Below are positions 54,201-62,429 of a stretch of 64,000 bases of DNA, piece after piece; positions within the stretch are counted from its first letter, which is position 1, and each line of letters opens with the position of its first letter. Origin of the DNA: Bacteroidota bacterium (lineage in GTDB: Bacteria; Bacteroidota; Bacteroidia; Bacteroidales; NBLH01). A program made the position numbers and the translations under genes. The DNA lies in the NCBI GenBank assembly GCA_025361565.1, contig JANYKN010000189.1, forward strand, positions 156,089-220,088, given 5' to 3'. Below the pieces are notes generated by a model that saw only the letters and a program-made list of their open reading frames with translations, searched no databases and was not told the DNA's origin.

Positions 54201-54830
54201 GCAAATGCTATAAACATTGTCATTTCCAAGGCCATTTTTATTGGAATAAGTCTTGAAAAATTTTCCATTGTAGCAGCTCACGCCTCCACCATTTGTTCCA
54301 AACCAAAGATTTCCTTTTTTATCTTCATAAATGCTCAGCACATTGTTGTTTGCCAAACCTTGTTCCGTGGTATATGATACAAAAGATTTTCCATCGTAAC
54401 GACATACCCCGGCTCCGGAGGTTCCAAACCAAAGATTTCCTTTTGTGTCAGTATATGCTGATGAGATTGAACTGATCGGTAATCCTTGCTCGGTATTATA
54501 GTTGGTAAAATTACCAACTCCACCAAAATCGCCATTTATTAATATTTCATCATCTTTTAGTTTTCTAAAGGCAAGTGGAATTGGTTTTGGAATGCCATTT
54601 ACAGTTTTAATAATTGGTTTTCCTGCAGTTACAATTTTTGGTAGAATAAAAGAAGTATTCTGTTTTTTTACAGACAATTTGTATTGACTATTCTGGGCAC
54701 TTAATGAGCCAGTTGTTAAAATAATTAAAATTGAAAATAGATTCAGAAATGATGTTTTCGACCCGTAACTTTGCGGAACACAAAAATCTATAATACAGGC
54801 TTTACTATTTCCCATTATTTCATTAGCCAT
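51255..54830 (-). CDS. Two-component propeller sensor histidine kinase B
   Basis: This 1191-residue protein has the same plan as kinase A. About 14 Reg_prop repeats of 42 residues (about 110-690; cores such as NLWFGTNGGGVS and NLWIGTYGGGVN) are followed by a Y_Y_Y domain (YQYKLEGYDDEWSPIS), one transmembrane helix, a coiled coil, HisKA with FSIIAHDLRSPFSGILG, and an ATPase with NLISNSIKF and GGTGLGLVICKEF. No receiver is attached. Start choice: a -7 element ends only about 12 bases upstream of the ATG at 54830, which would leave almost no leader, so the ATG at 54815 may be the real start. Kinase A begins 51 bases after its stop. Confidence 0.9.
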   Translation of the reverse strand: MANEIMGNSKACIIDFCVPQSYGSKTSFLNLFSILIILTTGSLSAQNSQYKLSVKKQNTSFILPKIVTAGKPIIKTVNGIPKPIPLAFRKLKDDEILINGDFGGVGNFTNYNTEQGLPISSISSAYTDTKGNLWFGTSGAGVCRYDGKSFVSYTTEQGLANNNVLSIYEDKKGNLWFGTNGGGVSCYNGKFFKTYSNKNGLGNDNVYSICQDKNGDLWFSTDETGISRFDGKTFTIYSTAQGLPSKMVWNLLEDKKGNIWIGTDKGGLCKYNGKTFITYTKKDGLANNSVYRIYEDKKGDLWISAGGGLLSRYNGKSFTSYTTTDGLTGNVINCIHEDKNGIMWFGTNGGGLIYYNGKSFNIYTIEQGLAHNEVTTITEDNTGNLWLGTNGGGISRFDSKSFINYTSKQGLANNCVWSILEDKSDNLWFSSYGRGLSRFDRKSFTNFSGSKELVDYDISCIYQDEKENLWLGTYGGGLCYYNGKTVAQYSSKQGLSSNYVSYIFKDQKGNLWIGTYGGGVNCFDGKRFTIYNDKQGLSNNYVNAICKDKSGNLWFATDGGGINCFNPKKGENGSYFKSYSKADGLAHNSVHCFLLDKSGDLWVGTAGGLCRFNGKSFTTYTTTQGLGDNFVTQLLQDSVGRIFVGTNWGISVLAGWKGDNPIFEVYNKRTGYPAKDVNIGQNAMYLDSKGIVWAGTGDDKTALVRFDYNAVNRNPNPLELVIQNIKINEENICWYSIAGPDLKIDSIILAQQEMMALGKLQTEQERKDQNDHYKDLHFDGITPYYPIPINLVLPYKHNHITFEFAAIEPSKPALVKYQYKLEGYDDEWSPISNKTNAVYGNIGEGTYTFMLKDQSPDGIWSKPITYKFKVLPPWYRSILAYCFYIMLFSIILYGVVKKYTDRLLKEKLLLEDVVEKRTEEISRQKEEIQNKVQVLNQEVEIRKKAEQLLIEREIQLKELNATKDKLFSIIAHDLRSPFSGILGFLQLLQHSIGKEPIEQTEELIGHIYSATKNSYNLLETLLDWAKTQTSQIIINKKKLNISSVINLTVEDFQSLSANKKILLVYQNPEDIYVFADENMVKTILRNLISNSIKFTNTGGLISISVNMNGEFAEISIADNGVGIKIELVNALFSSSVNLSTEGTDHEGGTGLGLVICKEFIEKLDGKISVESDEGKGSNFKFTLPKFNDSKN

Positions 54831-54841
54831 TAGTTAACTAA

Positions 54842-54849
54842 CAAAGTTA
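54842..54849 (-). promoter_or_regulatory. -7 promoter element of kinase B
   Basis: TAACTTTG on the minus strand matches TAnnTTTG. Transcription would start at about 54835, only a few bases from the first in-frame ATG, which favours the second ATG at 54815. Confidence 0.5.
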
Positions 54850-54912
54850 AAAAATAATAGTAAATATTTCGATATGCCTGATAATATTTGTATTTCGACA
54901 AACGTCATAATT

Positions 54913-56307
54913 TTATTCAACCGATTTTTCTAATGTAAAATTCCGTGCTTTTTCAACATCAAATTCACCTTCGAGTTTAGCAATAACAGCTGATGCCAAA
55001 CAATTTCCAATTACATTGACTGCGGTTCTGGCCATGTCCATTAATCCGTCGATACCTAAAATAATAAAAATAGGTTCAACCGGCAAACCAAACGAAGCTG
55101 CTGTTCCCAGCAAAATTACCAGCGATGCGCGCGGAACACCTGCCACACCTTTAGATGTGAGCATTAAAGTAAATACAAGCAATAATTGTTTTTCAATCGG
55201 CAAATGGATTCCGGCAACCTGTGCAACAAAAATACTGGCCAAGGACAAATAAAGTGTAGTTCCATCCAGATTAAAACTATAACCGGTAGGAATTACAAAT
55301 GAAACCACTTTGCGGGGAACGCCAAATTCTTCCATTCTTTCCATGGCTCTTGGCAGAGCCGATTCGGAACTAGTTGTAGCAAAAGCAATAGAAGCCGGTT
55401 CAAATACTGCTTCAAAAAACTGCTTTACTGGTATTTTAAAAATAAGCATGATTGGAACCAACACAATTGCAATAAATATCAATAGTGCAACATACAAAGT
55501 TCCCAATAATTTAAAAAGATTAACCATTATATCCAATCCCATGTGGCCAATTGAATACGCAATTGCTCCTCCAACTGCCAAAGGTGCAAAATACATGATT
55601 ACACTGGTAAATTTAAACATTGCCTCAGAAAGGCTCTCCGCAAATGTAATCATAGGCTGCCTGTGCTGTTCTTTGAGCATAGCAACTGCAATTCCAAAAA
55701 TAATGCTGAATATTACAATTTGAAGTACCTGACCATCGTAAATTGCTTTTGCAATATTTTCGGGAAAGATATGAAGGATCACCTCTTCAAAAGTCTGTGG
55801 TTTAATTGCTTGCAAAACTTCGCCAGTTTGTGCAGGCAAATGTACTCCCACTCCTGCCTGACTAATATTAATGGCCAATAGTCCGATAAACAAAGCAATA
55901 GTTGAAACAATTTCAAAATATATAATTGATTTAAGTCCCATTCTACCTACTTGCTTTAAATTGGAATGACCAGCTATTCCAACAACCAAAGTGGCAAAAA
56001 GCAAAGGCGCAATTATGGTTTTAATCAACCGTAAAAATATATTGCTCAATAATTGGAGTTTTATTGCGGTTGAAGGAAAGTCGAATCCAATCTCAGCTCC
56101 AATAAGCATGCTTACCATAATCCAAGTAGTAAGCGATTTTTTACGAATTGCATAATATATTGAACCTGTAATGAGCAGATATCTTGAAACGGTTAATATT
56201 ACAGGCGAAACCAATAGAAATTGATAAACATTTAATAAATGGATGGCTATTACTATGGTTAAAAAAGTAAATGAAAAGTAGATAAGAAATTTTTTAGAAT
56301 TAACCAT
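54913..56307 (-). CDS. Dicarboxylate/amino acid:cation symporter
   Basis: This 464-residue transporter of the DAACS (GltP/GltPh) family has eight transmembrane helices and two re-entrant loops. Clear motifs are FATTSSESALPRAME (first hairpin with the serine-rich tip), TGYSFNLDGTTLYLSLA (NMDGT-like motif) and SKGVAGVPRAS, then GIDGLMDMARTAVNVIGN. It is a Na+ or H+-coupled uptake carrier for glutamate, aspartate or C4-dicarboxylates. The substrate cannot be told from the motifs. It has its own likely transcript, separated from kinase B by 82 bases. Confidence 0.93.
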   Translation of the reverse strand: MVNSKKFLIYFSFTFLTIVIAIHLLNVYQFLLVSPVILTVSRYLLITGSIYYAIRKKSLTTWIMVSMLIGAEIGFDFPSTAIKLQLLSNIFLRLIKTIIAPLLFATLVVGIAGHSNLKQVGRMGLKSIIYFEIVSTIALFIGLLAINISQAGVGVHLPAQTGEVLQAIKPQTFEEVILHIFPENIAKAIYDGQVLQIVIFSIIFGIAVAMLKEQHRQPMITFAESLSEAMFKFTSVIMYFAPLAVGGAIAYSIGHMGLDIMVNLFKLLGTLYVALLIFIAIVLVPIMLIFKIPVKQFFEAVFEPASIAFATTSSESALPRAMERMEEFGVPRKVVSFVIPTGYSFNLDGTTLYLSLASIFVAQVAGIHLPIEKQLLLVFTLMLTSKGVAGVPRASLVILLGTAASFGLPVEPIFIILGIDGLMDMARTAVNVIGNCLASAVIAKLEGEFDVEKARNFTLEKSVE

Positions 56308-56419
56308 AGTAAGATTTTAATTATATATGTTTCACAATCAATATTCTACCAAATAAATAATTAGAGGTGTATAGATATGCACTGGACGTTGTCCTGTGTA
56401 ATTCAAATCCGTATAATTT

Positions 56420-56457
56420 AGCCCAGAAAGGGCGCAAGCTTACGCCCTTTCTGGGCT
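56420..56457. terminator. Long perfect hairpin (15 bp stem)
   Basis: GCCCAGAAAGGGCG (56421-56434) pairs with CGCCCTTTCTGGGC (56443-56456), plus the flanking A-T pair; the loop is CAAGCTTA. It lies downstream of the unknown gene at 56583 and upstream of the symporter. On the plus strand it runs into TTGTTTG. It may be a terminator or a member of a dispersed GCAAGCTT palindrome family (see 59073-59095). Confidence 0.7.
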
Positions 56458-56582
56458 TTGTTTGATCATTTGAATTTCATTTACATAATTATAACGAATC
56501 GGGTGCGAATAAGTATTGATGCTCCAGAGGCAACAACTATTCGCCAGCAAAGATCTAAACTCTTTTGCCCTTCAAAATAGTT

Positions 56583-57173
56583 TTATGCTTTTTCCCATAT
56601 AACTTCTTTGATCCAACTAAATCCACATAATACACTTATAATTTCTTCTTTCTTTTTTGGAGATAAAATAATATTTTCATTATTTCCTTTTTCTATTTCG
56701 AGCCCAGTTATGTTATTAATATATTTTTTAAAATTCAGGATATCAAGCTTTTTATTACTGATGGTATTTAAAGCAGTTTTTAATTCACTCAAGAACAGTT
56801 CTGAATCATTTGAAATTTCCCATATTTCGCTCATTTCCATGTGAATATATCCGACATCGATTTCATTTATAGTTTTCAACCATAAATCATATAAATTTCT
56901 ATAGTTTTCAGGTAGCAGAAGCATAAATTCATTTTTTCCTGCAACAGCTCTTTCTTTTGCAAGTTTGGCCGCAACAACCAGATTCGGACATTCCGCAAAG
57001 CTGCCTCCAGCCATTTCAATTCTGTCTGTCCGAATATCTTCTTCTGTAAACAAACCAAGCCAAAAAAGTGGAATCGCGTATTCGGATCCCGCAATTATAT
57101 CTTTTTCTTCGTCACAATTATCATAAACAGAAATTTCAGAATCACTTTTCCATAACATTGCATTATTTGCCAT
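56583..57173 (-). CDS. Hypothetical protein
   Basis: This 196-residue soluble protein has no signal peptide, membrane helix or motif I recognise. The N-terminal half contains GSEYAIPLFWLGLFTEEDI and AGGSFAECPNLV. The C-terminal half is helical and rich in Glu, Lys and Asn, ending FSWIKEVIWEKA. It is encoded 55 bases after the DUF3592 gene on the same strand, and the two may form an operon. A long hairpin follows it. Confidence 0.65.
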   Translation of the reverse strand: MANNAMLWKSDSEISVYDNCDEEKDIIAGSEYAIPLFWLGLFTEEDIRTDRIEMAGGSFAECPNLVVAAKLAKERAVAGKNEFMLLLPENYRNLYDLWLKTINEIDVGYIHMEMSEIWEISNDSELFLSELKTALNTISNKKLDILNFKKYINNITGLEIEKGNNENIILSPKKKEEIISVLCGFSWIKEVIWEKA

Positions 57174-57228
57174 TGTGTTTCCTCCTATTTGTATTATGAT
57201 GACTTGTTTTTATTCATCATTACTGAAT

Positions 57229-58050
57229 TTAATTATTTGAAAAATAAGTCTTTACAATTTTTGGTAATGAGTCAATTAAAGCAGCATCGGACGGATTAAG
57301 TGAATTATAAACTAATTTTTCTTCAGGTTCGTCTTCGAGGTTTTGAGGAGTAGTTGATATGCAGCTAACTTCGTAGTTATTACCATCCGCAGCTTTTAAA
57401 TTAAAAAACAATTTATAAACATGCTTTGTGTTAACAATCATTCCGGTATCTTCTTTTCTAAGAAAAGTTCCAAAACCAGATATCCCAAATTTCAATAAAT
57501 GGATACTGTGAATTCCTTTTTTAATCCCTTTGTAAACGAGTGCAGATCCACCAATCAGAAATGGAAGGATTATCAGGAATATCCATACAGAAGTTGTGCT
57601 GATGCTCATTCCATCGATATATGCCAAATCAGGATCATTGGGGCTGAAATGTACTTTACATTTATTATTGGCTGATTCAAAATTGTATTTTAGATTTACC
57701 AAATCCTCATACTGTTTCTTTAAATAAGAAACGTTGTGATAAACTTTACCGTCAGTGTGTGTATATGAAAAATAAAATGTTCCAAGTACATCGCCACTGC
57801 TTCCCCTTCCGGATTTTTTGTTCTCTATACTAATATTATCAACAATACCTTGTGTTGTAGGAAAGTCTTTGCTCATTTCCAAACTTTTAAAATTGAAAGT
57901 ATAGACTAAAACCGGAAGTATTAATAAACTTATAACCGTAAAAGTGAGTCCAATCCAAAAAACAGGGCTTTTGAAAAAAACTTGAAACTTTAATAAAAAC
58001 GGTAACGGTCTTCCTCCATCAGGAATGTAATCATTTGTAGAAGTAACCAT
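57229..58050 (-). CDS. DUF3592 membrane protein
   Basis: This 273-residue protein has two transmembrane helices (about 33-52 and 150-168). Between them lies a DUF3592-type periplasmic domain (about 60-140) with TQGIVDNISIENKKSGRG, FYFSYTHTDGKVYHN and KVHFSPNDPDLAYI. The C-terminal part (about 185-273) is a second similar beta-rich domain in the cytoplasm. The function of the family is unknown. A -7 element, TAAGTTTG on the minus strand (58160-58167), lies about 110 bases upstream. Confidence 0.75.
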   Translation of the reverse strand: MVTSTNDYIPDGGRPLPFLLKFQVFFKSPVFWIGLTFTVISLLILPVLVYTFNFKSLEMSKDFPTTQGIVDNISIENKKSGRGSSGDVLGTFYFSYTHTDGKVYHNVSYLKKQYEDLVNLKYNFESANNKCKVHFSPNDPDLAYIDGMSISTTSVWIFLIILPFLIGGSALVYKGIKKGIHSIHLLKFGISGFGTFLRKEDTGMIVNTKHVYKLFFNLKAADGNNYEVSCISTTPQNLEDEPEEKLVYNSLNPSDAALIDSLPKIVKTYFSNN

Positions 58051-58402
58051 AAAATATTTAATGTTTTAAATGAATTAAAAATGCAAATAAGCTAGACTGT
58101 TTAGCAGATTTACTATAACTTTTTTCTATTATAGTTGTGATTCAATTGATTCAAAAATACAAACTTACAGGTTATAAACCATTCATATTTATGAAATTAC
58201 TATTGGTCAATTTGGATTTTAATTTAAGATAAGTGCCCTTGTTGATATTGGCATGAGTGCATAAAACCTTGAATTATGTCAGTCAAAAGGATCTATAAAA
58301 AAGTTTTTATGTATTAACTTCAGATAAATGATTCTTCAAATTAAGTTTCAATGACAAAAACTCGAATGCAAATATTAAATTTTCTTAAGCCAACACTTTA
58401 GA
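58051..58402. other. Intergenic region with one promoter element
   Basis: In these 352 bases I see only the minus-strand -7 element TAAGTTTG (58160-58167) for the DUF3592 gene. No ORF, RNA gene or strong hairpin is apparent. Confidence 0.5.
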
Positions 58403-58876
58403 TTAACATCCGCAAACTCCATATACTTTTTTGGTGATTATTGCCCCTTTTTTATTTTTTACTACCAATTCTCCTGTCATAGTTGCACTTTCGGCACCAG
58501 AGCCAATATTTTTTTTGTTTTGAATATATGCTGTGTATTCATCATTTGCAAATTCCGAAATCACTTCTGTTATTTTCACAGGTTTAAGCACTACAATCTT
58601 ATTATCTATCGAAATTAGGCAAACTGTTCCTAAATCATCAAAATAAAGGTAACTGTTAGCATTATATTTGTTTTCTGATTCGGAAAAAATGCAACTGCAA
58701 CCAGCTAAGGAATCGGGTATTGATGAAAAGCTGGTCAGATTGATTACAGAATCGGCTTGGTTAACTGCGTTAGCCGTAGAATCGGTATTTGCAGCATTAT
58801 TATTTGCCGGCCCACCGCATGAAAAACAAAGTACAATTGCAGTAAAAACGATAGTTGAAAATGATATCAATTTCAT
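58403..58876 (-). CDS. Hypothetical lipoprotein ending in Cys-Gly-Cys
   Basis: This lipoprotein has about 157 residues; the start at 58876 gives the compact signal MKLISFSTIVF...LCFSCGG. In-frame ATGs at 58897 and 58903 are alternatives. After the lipobox, an Asn/Ala/Asp-rich linker leads to a small domain with LAGCSCIFSESENKY and YLYFDDLGTVCLI. The protein ends in KVYGVCGC. Including the lipobox, it has six cysteines. I do not recognise the family. Minus-strand TATATTTG (59014-59021) is a plausible -7 element. Confidence 0.68.
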   Translation of the reverse strand: MKLISFSTIVFTAIVLCFSCGGPANNNAANTDSTANAVNQADSVINLTSFSSIPDSLAGCSCIFSESENKYNANSYLYFDDLGTVCLISIDNKIVVLKPVKITEVISEFANDEYTAYIQNKKNIGSGAESATMTGELVVKNKKGAIITKKVYGVCGC

Positions 58877-59072
58877 TTTATTCAGGTTTAGTTTCATATC
58901 CACGGTTTTTCAGTTTAGTTTTGCTTTTTCAGGTAGTTTCTGGTCTTTCCTTTTTATTTCTTTTATTGTTGTTGATCTTTGTCTTTTGCAAGCATTTTTT
59001 TGTTTTACTGTTTCAAATATACAAATCTTTACAATAGAAGTGTACCCAAATTCACTGTGGTTGGAAAAGTGG

Positions 59073-59095
59073 GGCACAAGCTAAAAGCTTGCGCC
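59073..59095. repeat. Imperfect palindrome of the GCAAGCTT type
   Basis: GGCACAAGCT (59073-59082) and AGCTTGCGCC (59086-59095) pair with one mismatch. It lies just downstream of the slipin gene. The core resembles the hairpin at 56421-56456 (both contain GC(G/A)CAAGCT), suggesting a dispersed repeat family. Confidence 0.5.
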
Positions 59096-59115
59096 AACAG
59101 CACGTTCCAGTATGT

Positions 59116-59883
59116 TTATTCGTCAACTTTCTTTTTGTTTACAAGCTCCGTAAAACTTTTTGCTGCATTGGTAAAATCGGAAGGCATTAGAATTACTGTT
59201 GTTGTATTGTTGTCAATACCTATTTCAGAAAGCATTTGCATTCGCCTAAGTTCAAGTGCTATAGGGCTTCCTTCCATAACCTTGGCACCTTGTGTCAATT
59301 TAATTGATGCTTCTAATTCAGCTTCAGCTTTTACAATCCTTGCTCTCTTTTCTCTGATTGCTTCAGCCTCACGAGCCATAGCTCTTTGCATTGCTTCAGG
59401 TATTTCAACATCTTTCATCTCAACCATTTCAATTTTAATTCCCCAAGGTTCGGTTGTTGCGTCCACAATTTTTTGAAGCGTAGCATTTATTTGTTCTCTT
59501 TCCCTTAATACTTCGTCCAAGCTATGTTGCCCAATAATATTCCTTAAAGCGGTTACTGAAAACTGATAAACAGCTTTGTTATAGTCAGCCACTTTAATAA
59601 TTGCATATTCGGGATTTGTTATTTTAAACCAAAGCACTGCGTTCACTTTTATAGTTACACTGTCCTTTGTTATGGTTTCTTGCTGTTCAAGGTCAACAGT
59701 TTTAGTTCTGATGTCTACTTTTTGTTGGCTATCTATAAATGGGATAATCCAATAAAGTCCAGGACCTTTGATAGATTGAAAACGTCCAAGTCTGAATACG
59801 ATTCCACGTTGATATTCTTGTGCAATACGAAATCCTGACAAAAGTACTGCAATGATAATTCCGATAATTGGGATAAGTGTCAT
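59116..59883 (-). CDS. Slipin (SPFH/Band 7 family membrane protein)
   Basis: This 255-residue protein has an N-terminal hydrophobic hairpin (about 1-20), then an SPFH domain. Motifs are EYQRGIVFRLGRFQSIKGPG, YWIIPFIDSQQKVDIRT, TKDSVTIKVNAVLWF and WGIKIEMVEMKDVEIPEAMQ. The last is the slipin/stomatin hallmark before the Glu/Ala-rich coiled coil. Slipins form membrane-bound oligomers that organise lipid domains and often pair with an NfeD protease partner. No nfeD gene is adjacent here. A palindrome follows its stop. Confidence 0.92.
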   Translation of the reverse strand: MTLIPIIGIIIAVLLSGFRIAQEYQRGIVFRLGRFQSIKGPGLYWIIPFIDSQQKVDIRTKTVDLEQQETITKDSVTIKVNAVLWFKITNPEYAIIKVADYNKAVYQFSVTALRNIIGQHSLDEVLREREQINATLQKIVDATTEPWGIKIEMVEMKDVEIPEAMQRAMAREAEAIREKRARIVKAEAELEASIKLTQGAKVMEGSPIALELRRMQMLSEIGIDNNTTTVILMPSDFTNAAKSFTELVNKKKVDE

Positions 59884-60116
59884 ATTGTTGGGTTTTAATT
59901 TTTGAATTTAAGAATGTTGTGTTGCTGTGCCATGAAACCATGCTTTTTTGCGAATATTGAATCTATTGCAAATAAATCCACGTTATCCGAAATAAGTTTG
60001 GGCTTTTACATGCGTTTTTAATGGCTTAAAAGTAGTATTCTGCACAATCAATTCCAAGAGAATTCACATTTTAAATTTATTACTTTTAAAATATCAGGAC
60101 AATGGTTATATACAAT

Positions 60117-60974
60117 CTAGCTAATAAACTTTGCCATTGGTTTATTGTTTCTGGACCATTCGCTCCATGAACCTACATAAAGTTTAGGAATTTCTATTCC
60201 TGCATAGGCCATGGCCAGCAGGGTGTGACAGGCAGTAACTCCTGATCCGCAGTGAACAATCACATTTTCAGGTTTTCTGTTATCAATAACTTTTAAATAT
60301 TTTTCTTTCAATATTTCAGGAGATAAGAAAAACCCATGGTTATCCAAATTGCTTACCAATGGAACGTTTACAGCACCCGGAATATGTCCGGCAACCAAAT
60401 CCAATGTTTCCAATATTCCATCAAAACGCTCTTTACTCCTTACATCTAAAACTAAATAATCTGCGTTTTGTCTTACCATTTCTACTTCTTCCATATCAGC
60501 CAAAGGCAATAACCAATTTGTGAAGTTGTATGGCTCGATAATTTGAGGGATTTCTATCCCAGAACTTACAGGAAACCCAGAATTAATGGCTGCCTTATAA
60601 CCTCCATTGATCACTTGCACTTTGCTGATTCCTGCAGATTTCAGCATCCACCAAAAACGGGCTGCAACGTTTAAAGCATCACTATAATCGTAAATGATAA
60701 TGTGGCAATTTGGACATATTCCAAGATTTGTCAATGTTTTAGAAAATTGAACTGGTGTAGGCAACGGATGTCTTCCACCATTTGCAAAATCGGATTTAAT
60801 ATCTGCAAGATCCTTGTTCATATCAACACGCAATGCACCGGCTAAGTGGCTTTGCAAATATCTTTGTTGTGCAATAGCTTCGAAACTGGCGTCAACAATA
60901 ATCAGTTTTGATATTTTATTTAATTCTACTAGTTCTTTGGCTTCAATGATTGGGGATATTTGTTGTTTCGTCAT
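60117..60974 (-). CDS. 3-mercaptopyruvate/thiosulfate sulfurtransferase
   Basis: This 285-residue protein has two rhodanese domains. The N-terminal one (about 1-135) is inactive; its loop reads YDYSDALNVAARFWWML. The C-terminal one has the active Cys242 in HCGSGVTACHTLL. CGSGVT is the loop of 3-mercaptopyruvate sulfurtransferases rather than the CRKGVT of thiosulfate rhodaneses. It has no signal peptide, so it is cytoplasmic. It is not part of the sulfur cluster at 29-38 kb, but may share the same sulfur pool. The length is typical. Confidence 0.9.
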   Translation of the reverse strand: MTKQQISPIIEAKELVELNKISKLIIVDASFEAIAQQRYLQSHLAGALRVDMNKDLADIKSDFANGGRHPLPTPVQFSKTLTNLGICPNCHIIIYDYSDALNVAARFWWMLKSAGISKVQVINGGYKAAINSGFPVSSGIEIPQIIEPYNFTNWLLPLADMEEVEMVRQNADYLVLDVRSKERFDGILETLDLVAGHIPGAVNVPLVSNLDNHGFFLSPEILKEKYLKVIDNRKPENVIVHCGSGVTACHTLLAMAYAGIEIPKLYVGSWSEWSRNNKPMAKFIS

Positions 60975-61038
60975 TATGGATTGTAGTTTTGTTTTTGGGG
61001 GCTTATCTTAATTGTTTTATAAAATCATTTATAAGATA

Positions 61039-61545
61039 TTAATTACTATATAACATCAGCTCATCCTTATCATTGGGCAAAAAGATGGGTTTGACAAATT
61101 TCATCCCAATTTTTGTCAATAATTTTATCGAAGTCTTGTTTCGAGGAAGAGTTATGGCATGAATTGTTTTTATTTTCAATTTATTTTTGGCAAAAGCTAT
61201 GGTTGCATTTGCTATTTCAAAGGCATAACCTTTACCTGTAAATTCGGGTAAAAAGGCAAAGCCGATATCAGGGTGCTCAAGGCTATCGCGGCGGAGAATT
61301 CCACACATTCCTATTGGTATTTTGGTGCTTTTTAATTCTACCATAGATAAACCAAATCCATTCTCTGAATAGCTTTTCATTGGTCCATTTTGCAGATATT
61401 CCTTAGCATCATTTTCAGTTTTTACATTTCTGTCGCCAATAAATTCAAGCCAACCCGGACTATTCAGAAGATCCAATATGAATTTTGTGTCGTCAAAAGT
61501 AAATTCCCTAAGAATCAGCCTTTCCGTTTCTATAATCGAATCCAT
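61039..61545 (-). CDS. GNAT-family N-acetyltransferase (RimJ/RimL-type)
   Basis: This 168-residue protein is of the RimJ/RimL subgroup, with ETERLILREFTFDDTKFI at the N-terminus, GMCGILRRDSLEHPDIGFAF in the middle, and the acetyl-CoA loop in LPEFTGKGYAFEIANATI. NKTSIKLLTKIGMKF closes the domain. The GNAT fold is complete. The acceptor may be a ribosomal protein N-terminus, an amino acid or an antibiotic; nothing decides this. Confidence 0.9.
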   Translation of the reverse strand: MDSIIETERLILREFTFDDTKFILDLLNSPGWLEFIGDRNVKTENDAKEYLQNGPMKSYSENGFGLSMVELKSTKIPIGMCGILRRDSLEHPDIGFAFLPEFTGKGYAFEIANATIAFAKNKLKIKTIHAITLPRNKTSIKLLTKIGMKFVKPIFLPNDKDELMLYSN

Positions 61546-61577
61546 TTTTAATTTTTATTGTTCATGTTTGCACTGAG

Positions 61578-61997
61578 TTATGGCTTTTGCATTTTACCAA
61601 AATCCATAAATACCATACTCCAACGATGTCCATCCAAATCAATGAAACCAAGACCATACGTCCAACCGTCCTTTTCCCCTGGTCCATTATAAATTATGCC
61701 ATTTGCGGCGATTACTTTTTTGGCAAATTCATCCACTTCCTGCCTGCTTTCAGCATCAATAGATAGCAAAACTTCATTTCCATGGCTTGTATCCGCAATC
61801 TCATGGTTACTAAAACTTTTAAAACTCGATTCTTCAAAAAGCATAATTACCACATTTTTTTGTCCAATAAGCAAACAAGCTGAATGATCACTATTTCCAT
61901 ATTGAGTATTGAATGAAAATCCAAGCTGAGTGAAAAATGTTTTTGATTTGTTAATATCTTTCACCGGAAGATTTAACCATAATTCCTTTATAGCCAT
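61578..61997 (-). CDS. VOC-family (glyoxalase-like) protein
   Basis: This 139-residue protein has two beta-alpha-beta-beta-beta modules: KELWLNLPVKDINKSKTFFT at the start and a second with EVDEFAKKVIAANGIIYN and FIDLDGHRWSMVFMD. The metal-binding positions typical of glyoxalases are only partly clear. Members act as dioxygenases, isomerases or antibiotic-binding proteins. It lies in a run of small genes with similar expected roles. Confidence 0.88.
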   Translation of the reverse strand: MAIKELWLNLPVKDINKSKTFFTQLGFSFNTQYGNSDHSACLLIGQKNVVIMLFEESSFKSFSNHEIADTSHGNEVLLSIDAESRQEVDEFAKKVIAANGIIYNGPGEKDGWTYGLGFIDLDGHRWSMVFMDFGKMQKP

Positions 61998-62017
61998 AGC
62001 TTTTAAAATTTATACAT

Positions 62018-62425
62018 TTACCAAATCCCTAAAACAAATCCACAAAAAGCGAATAAAACGATATACATCCCGGCATCAATTGCTAATAATTTTAAAGAAC
62101 GGTTTGCAAATAAATAAGTACCTGCCAAAGCTGGTAATATCCAAAATATGGATACGAACAACCCATTATGCAATCCATCAAATCCTCCTTGCCCTGAAGC
62201 CACCATGCTTAAGCCAGTTATAGCCAGAAAATGCATTACGGCAGTTCCTCCAAAAATCAATGGTGCATTTATTTTTATTTGTATATTATTTGGATTATTC
62301 TCTTGTTTCCATGCCTTTCCAAACAAAAACGGAGTATGCCAAACAAATCCGATAACAAAAGAAAATATTGTCAATACAATCACCGGTATCCAGTGGATAT
62401 TAGAAGTTAGGTTGTGAATGTTCAT
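62018..62425 (-). CDS. DUF1761 membrane protein
   Basis: This 135-residue protein with four transmembrane helices matches DUF1761, with WIPVIVLTIFSFVIGFVWHT in the first helix and PFLFGKAWKQE just after. GGTAVMHFLAITGLSM and DAGMYIVLFAFCGFVL form the later helices. Function unknown. DUF1761 genes frequently lie beside VOC and SRPBCC genes, as seen here. Confidence 0.82.
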   Translation of the reverse strand: MNIHNLTSNIHWIPVIVLTIFSFVIGFVWHTPFLFGKAWKQENNPNNIQIKINAPLIFGGTAVMHFLAITGLSMVASGQGGFDGLHNGLFVSIFWILPALAGTYLFANRSLKLLAIDAGMYIVLFAFCGFVLGIW

Positions 62426-62429
62426 AATT

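Noticed and set aside
51255..54830. Regular 126-base periodicity suggesting tandem DNA repeats or a CRISPR-like array
   Set aside because: The period equals 42 codons of Reg_prop propeller repeats; the DNA units are diverged and fully coding.
55310..55723. 137-codon plus-strand frame opposite the symporter
   Set aside because: It mirrors the symporter coding sequence and shows no motif of its own.
58403..58876. Lipoprotein ending in Cys-Gly-Cys as a fourth member of the tailed family
   Set aside because: It lacks the Lys-rich linker and Gly run, has no rhodanese fold, and ends in a structured-looking VYGVCGC.
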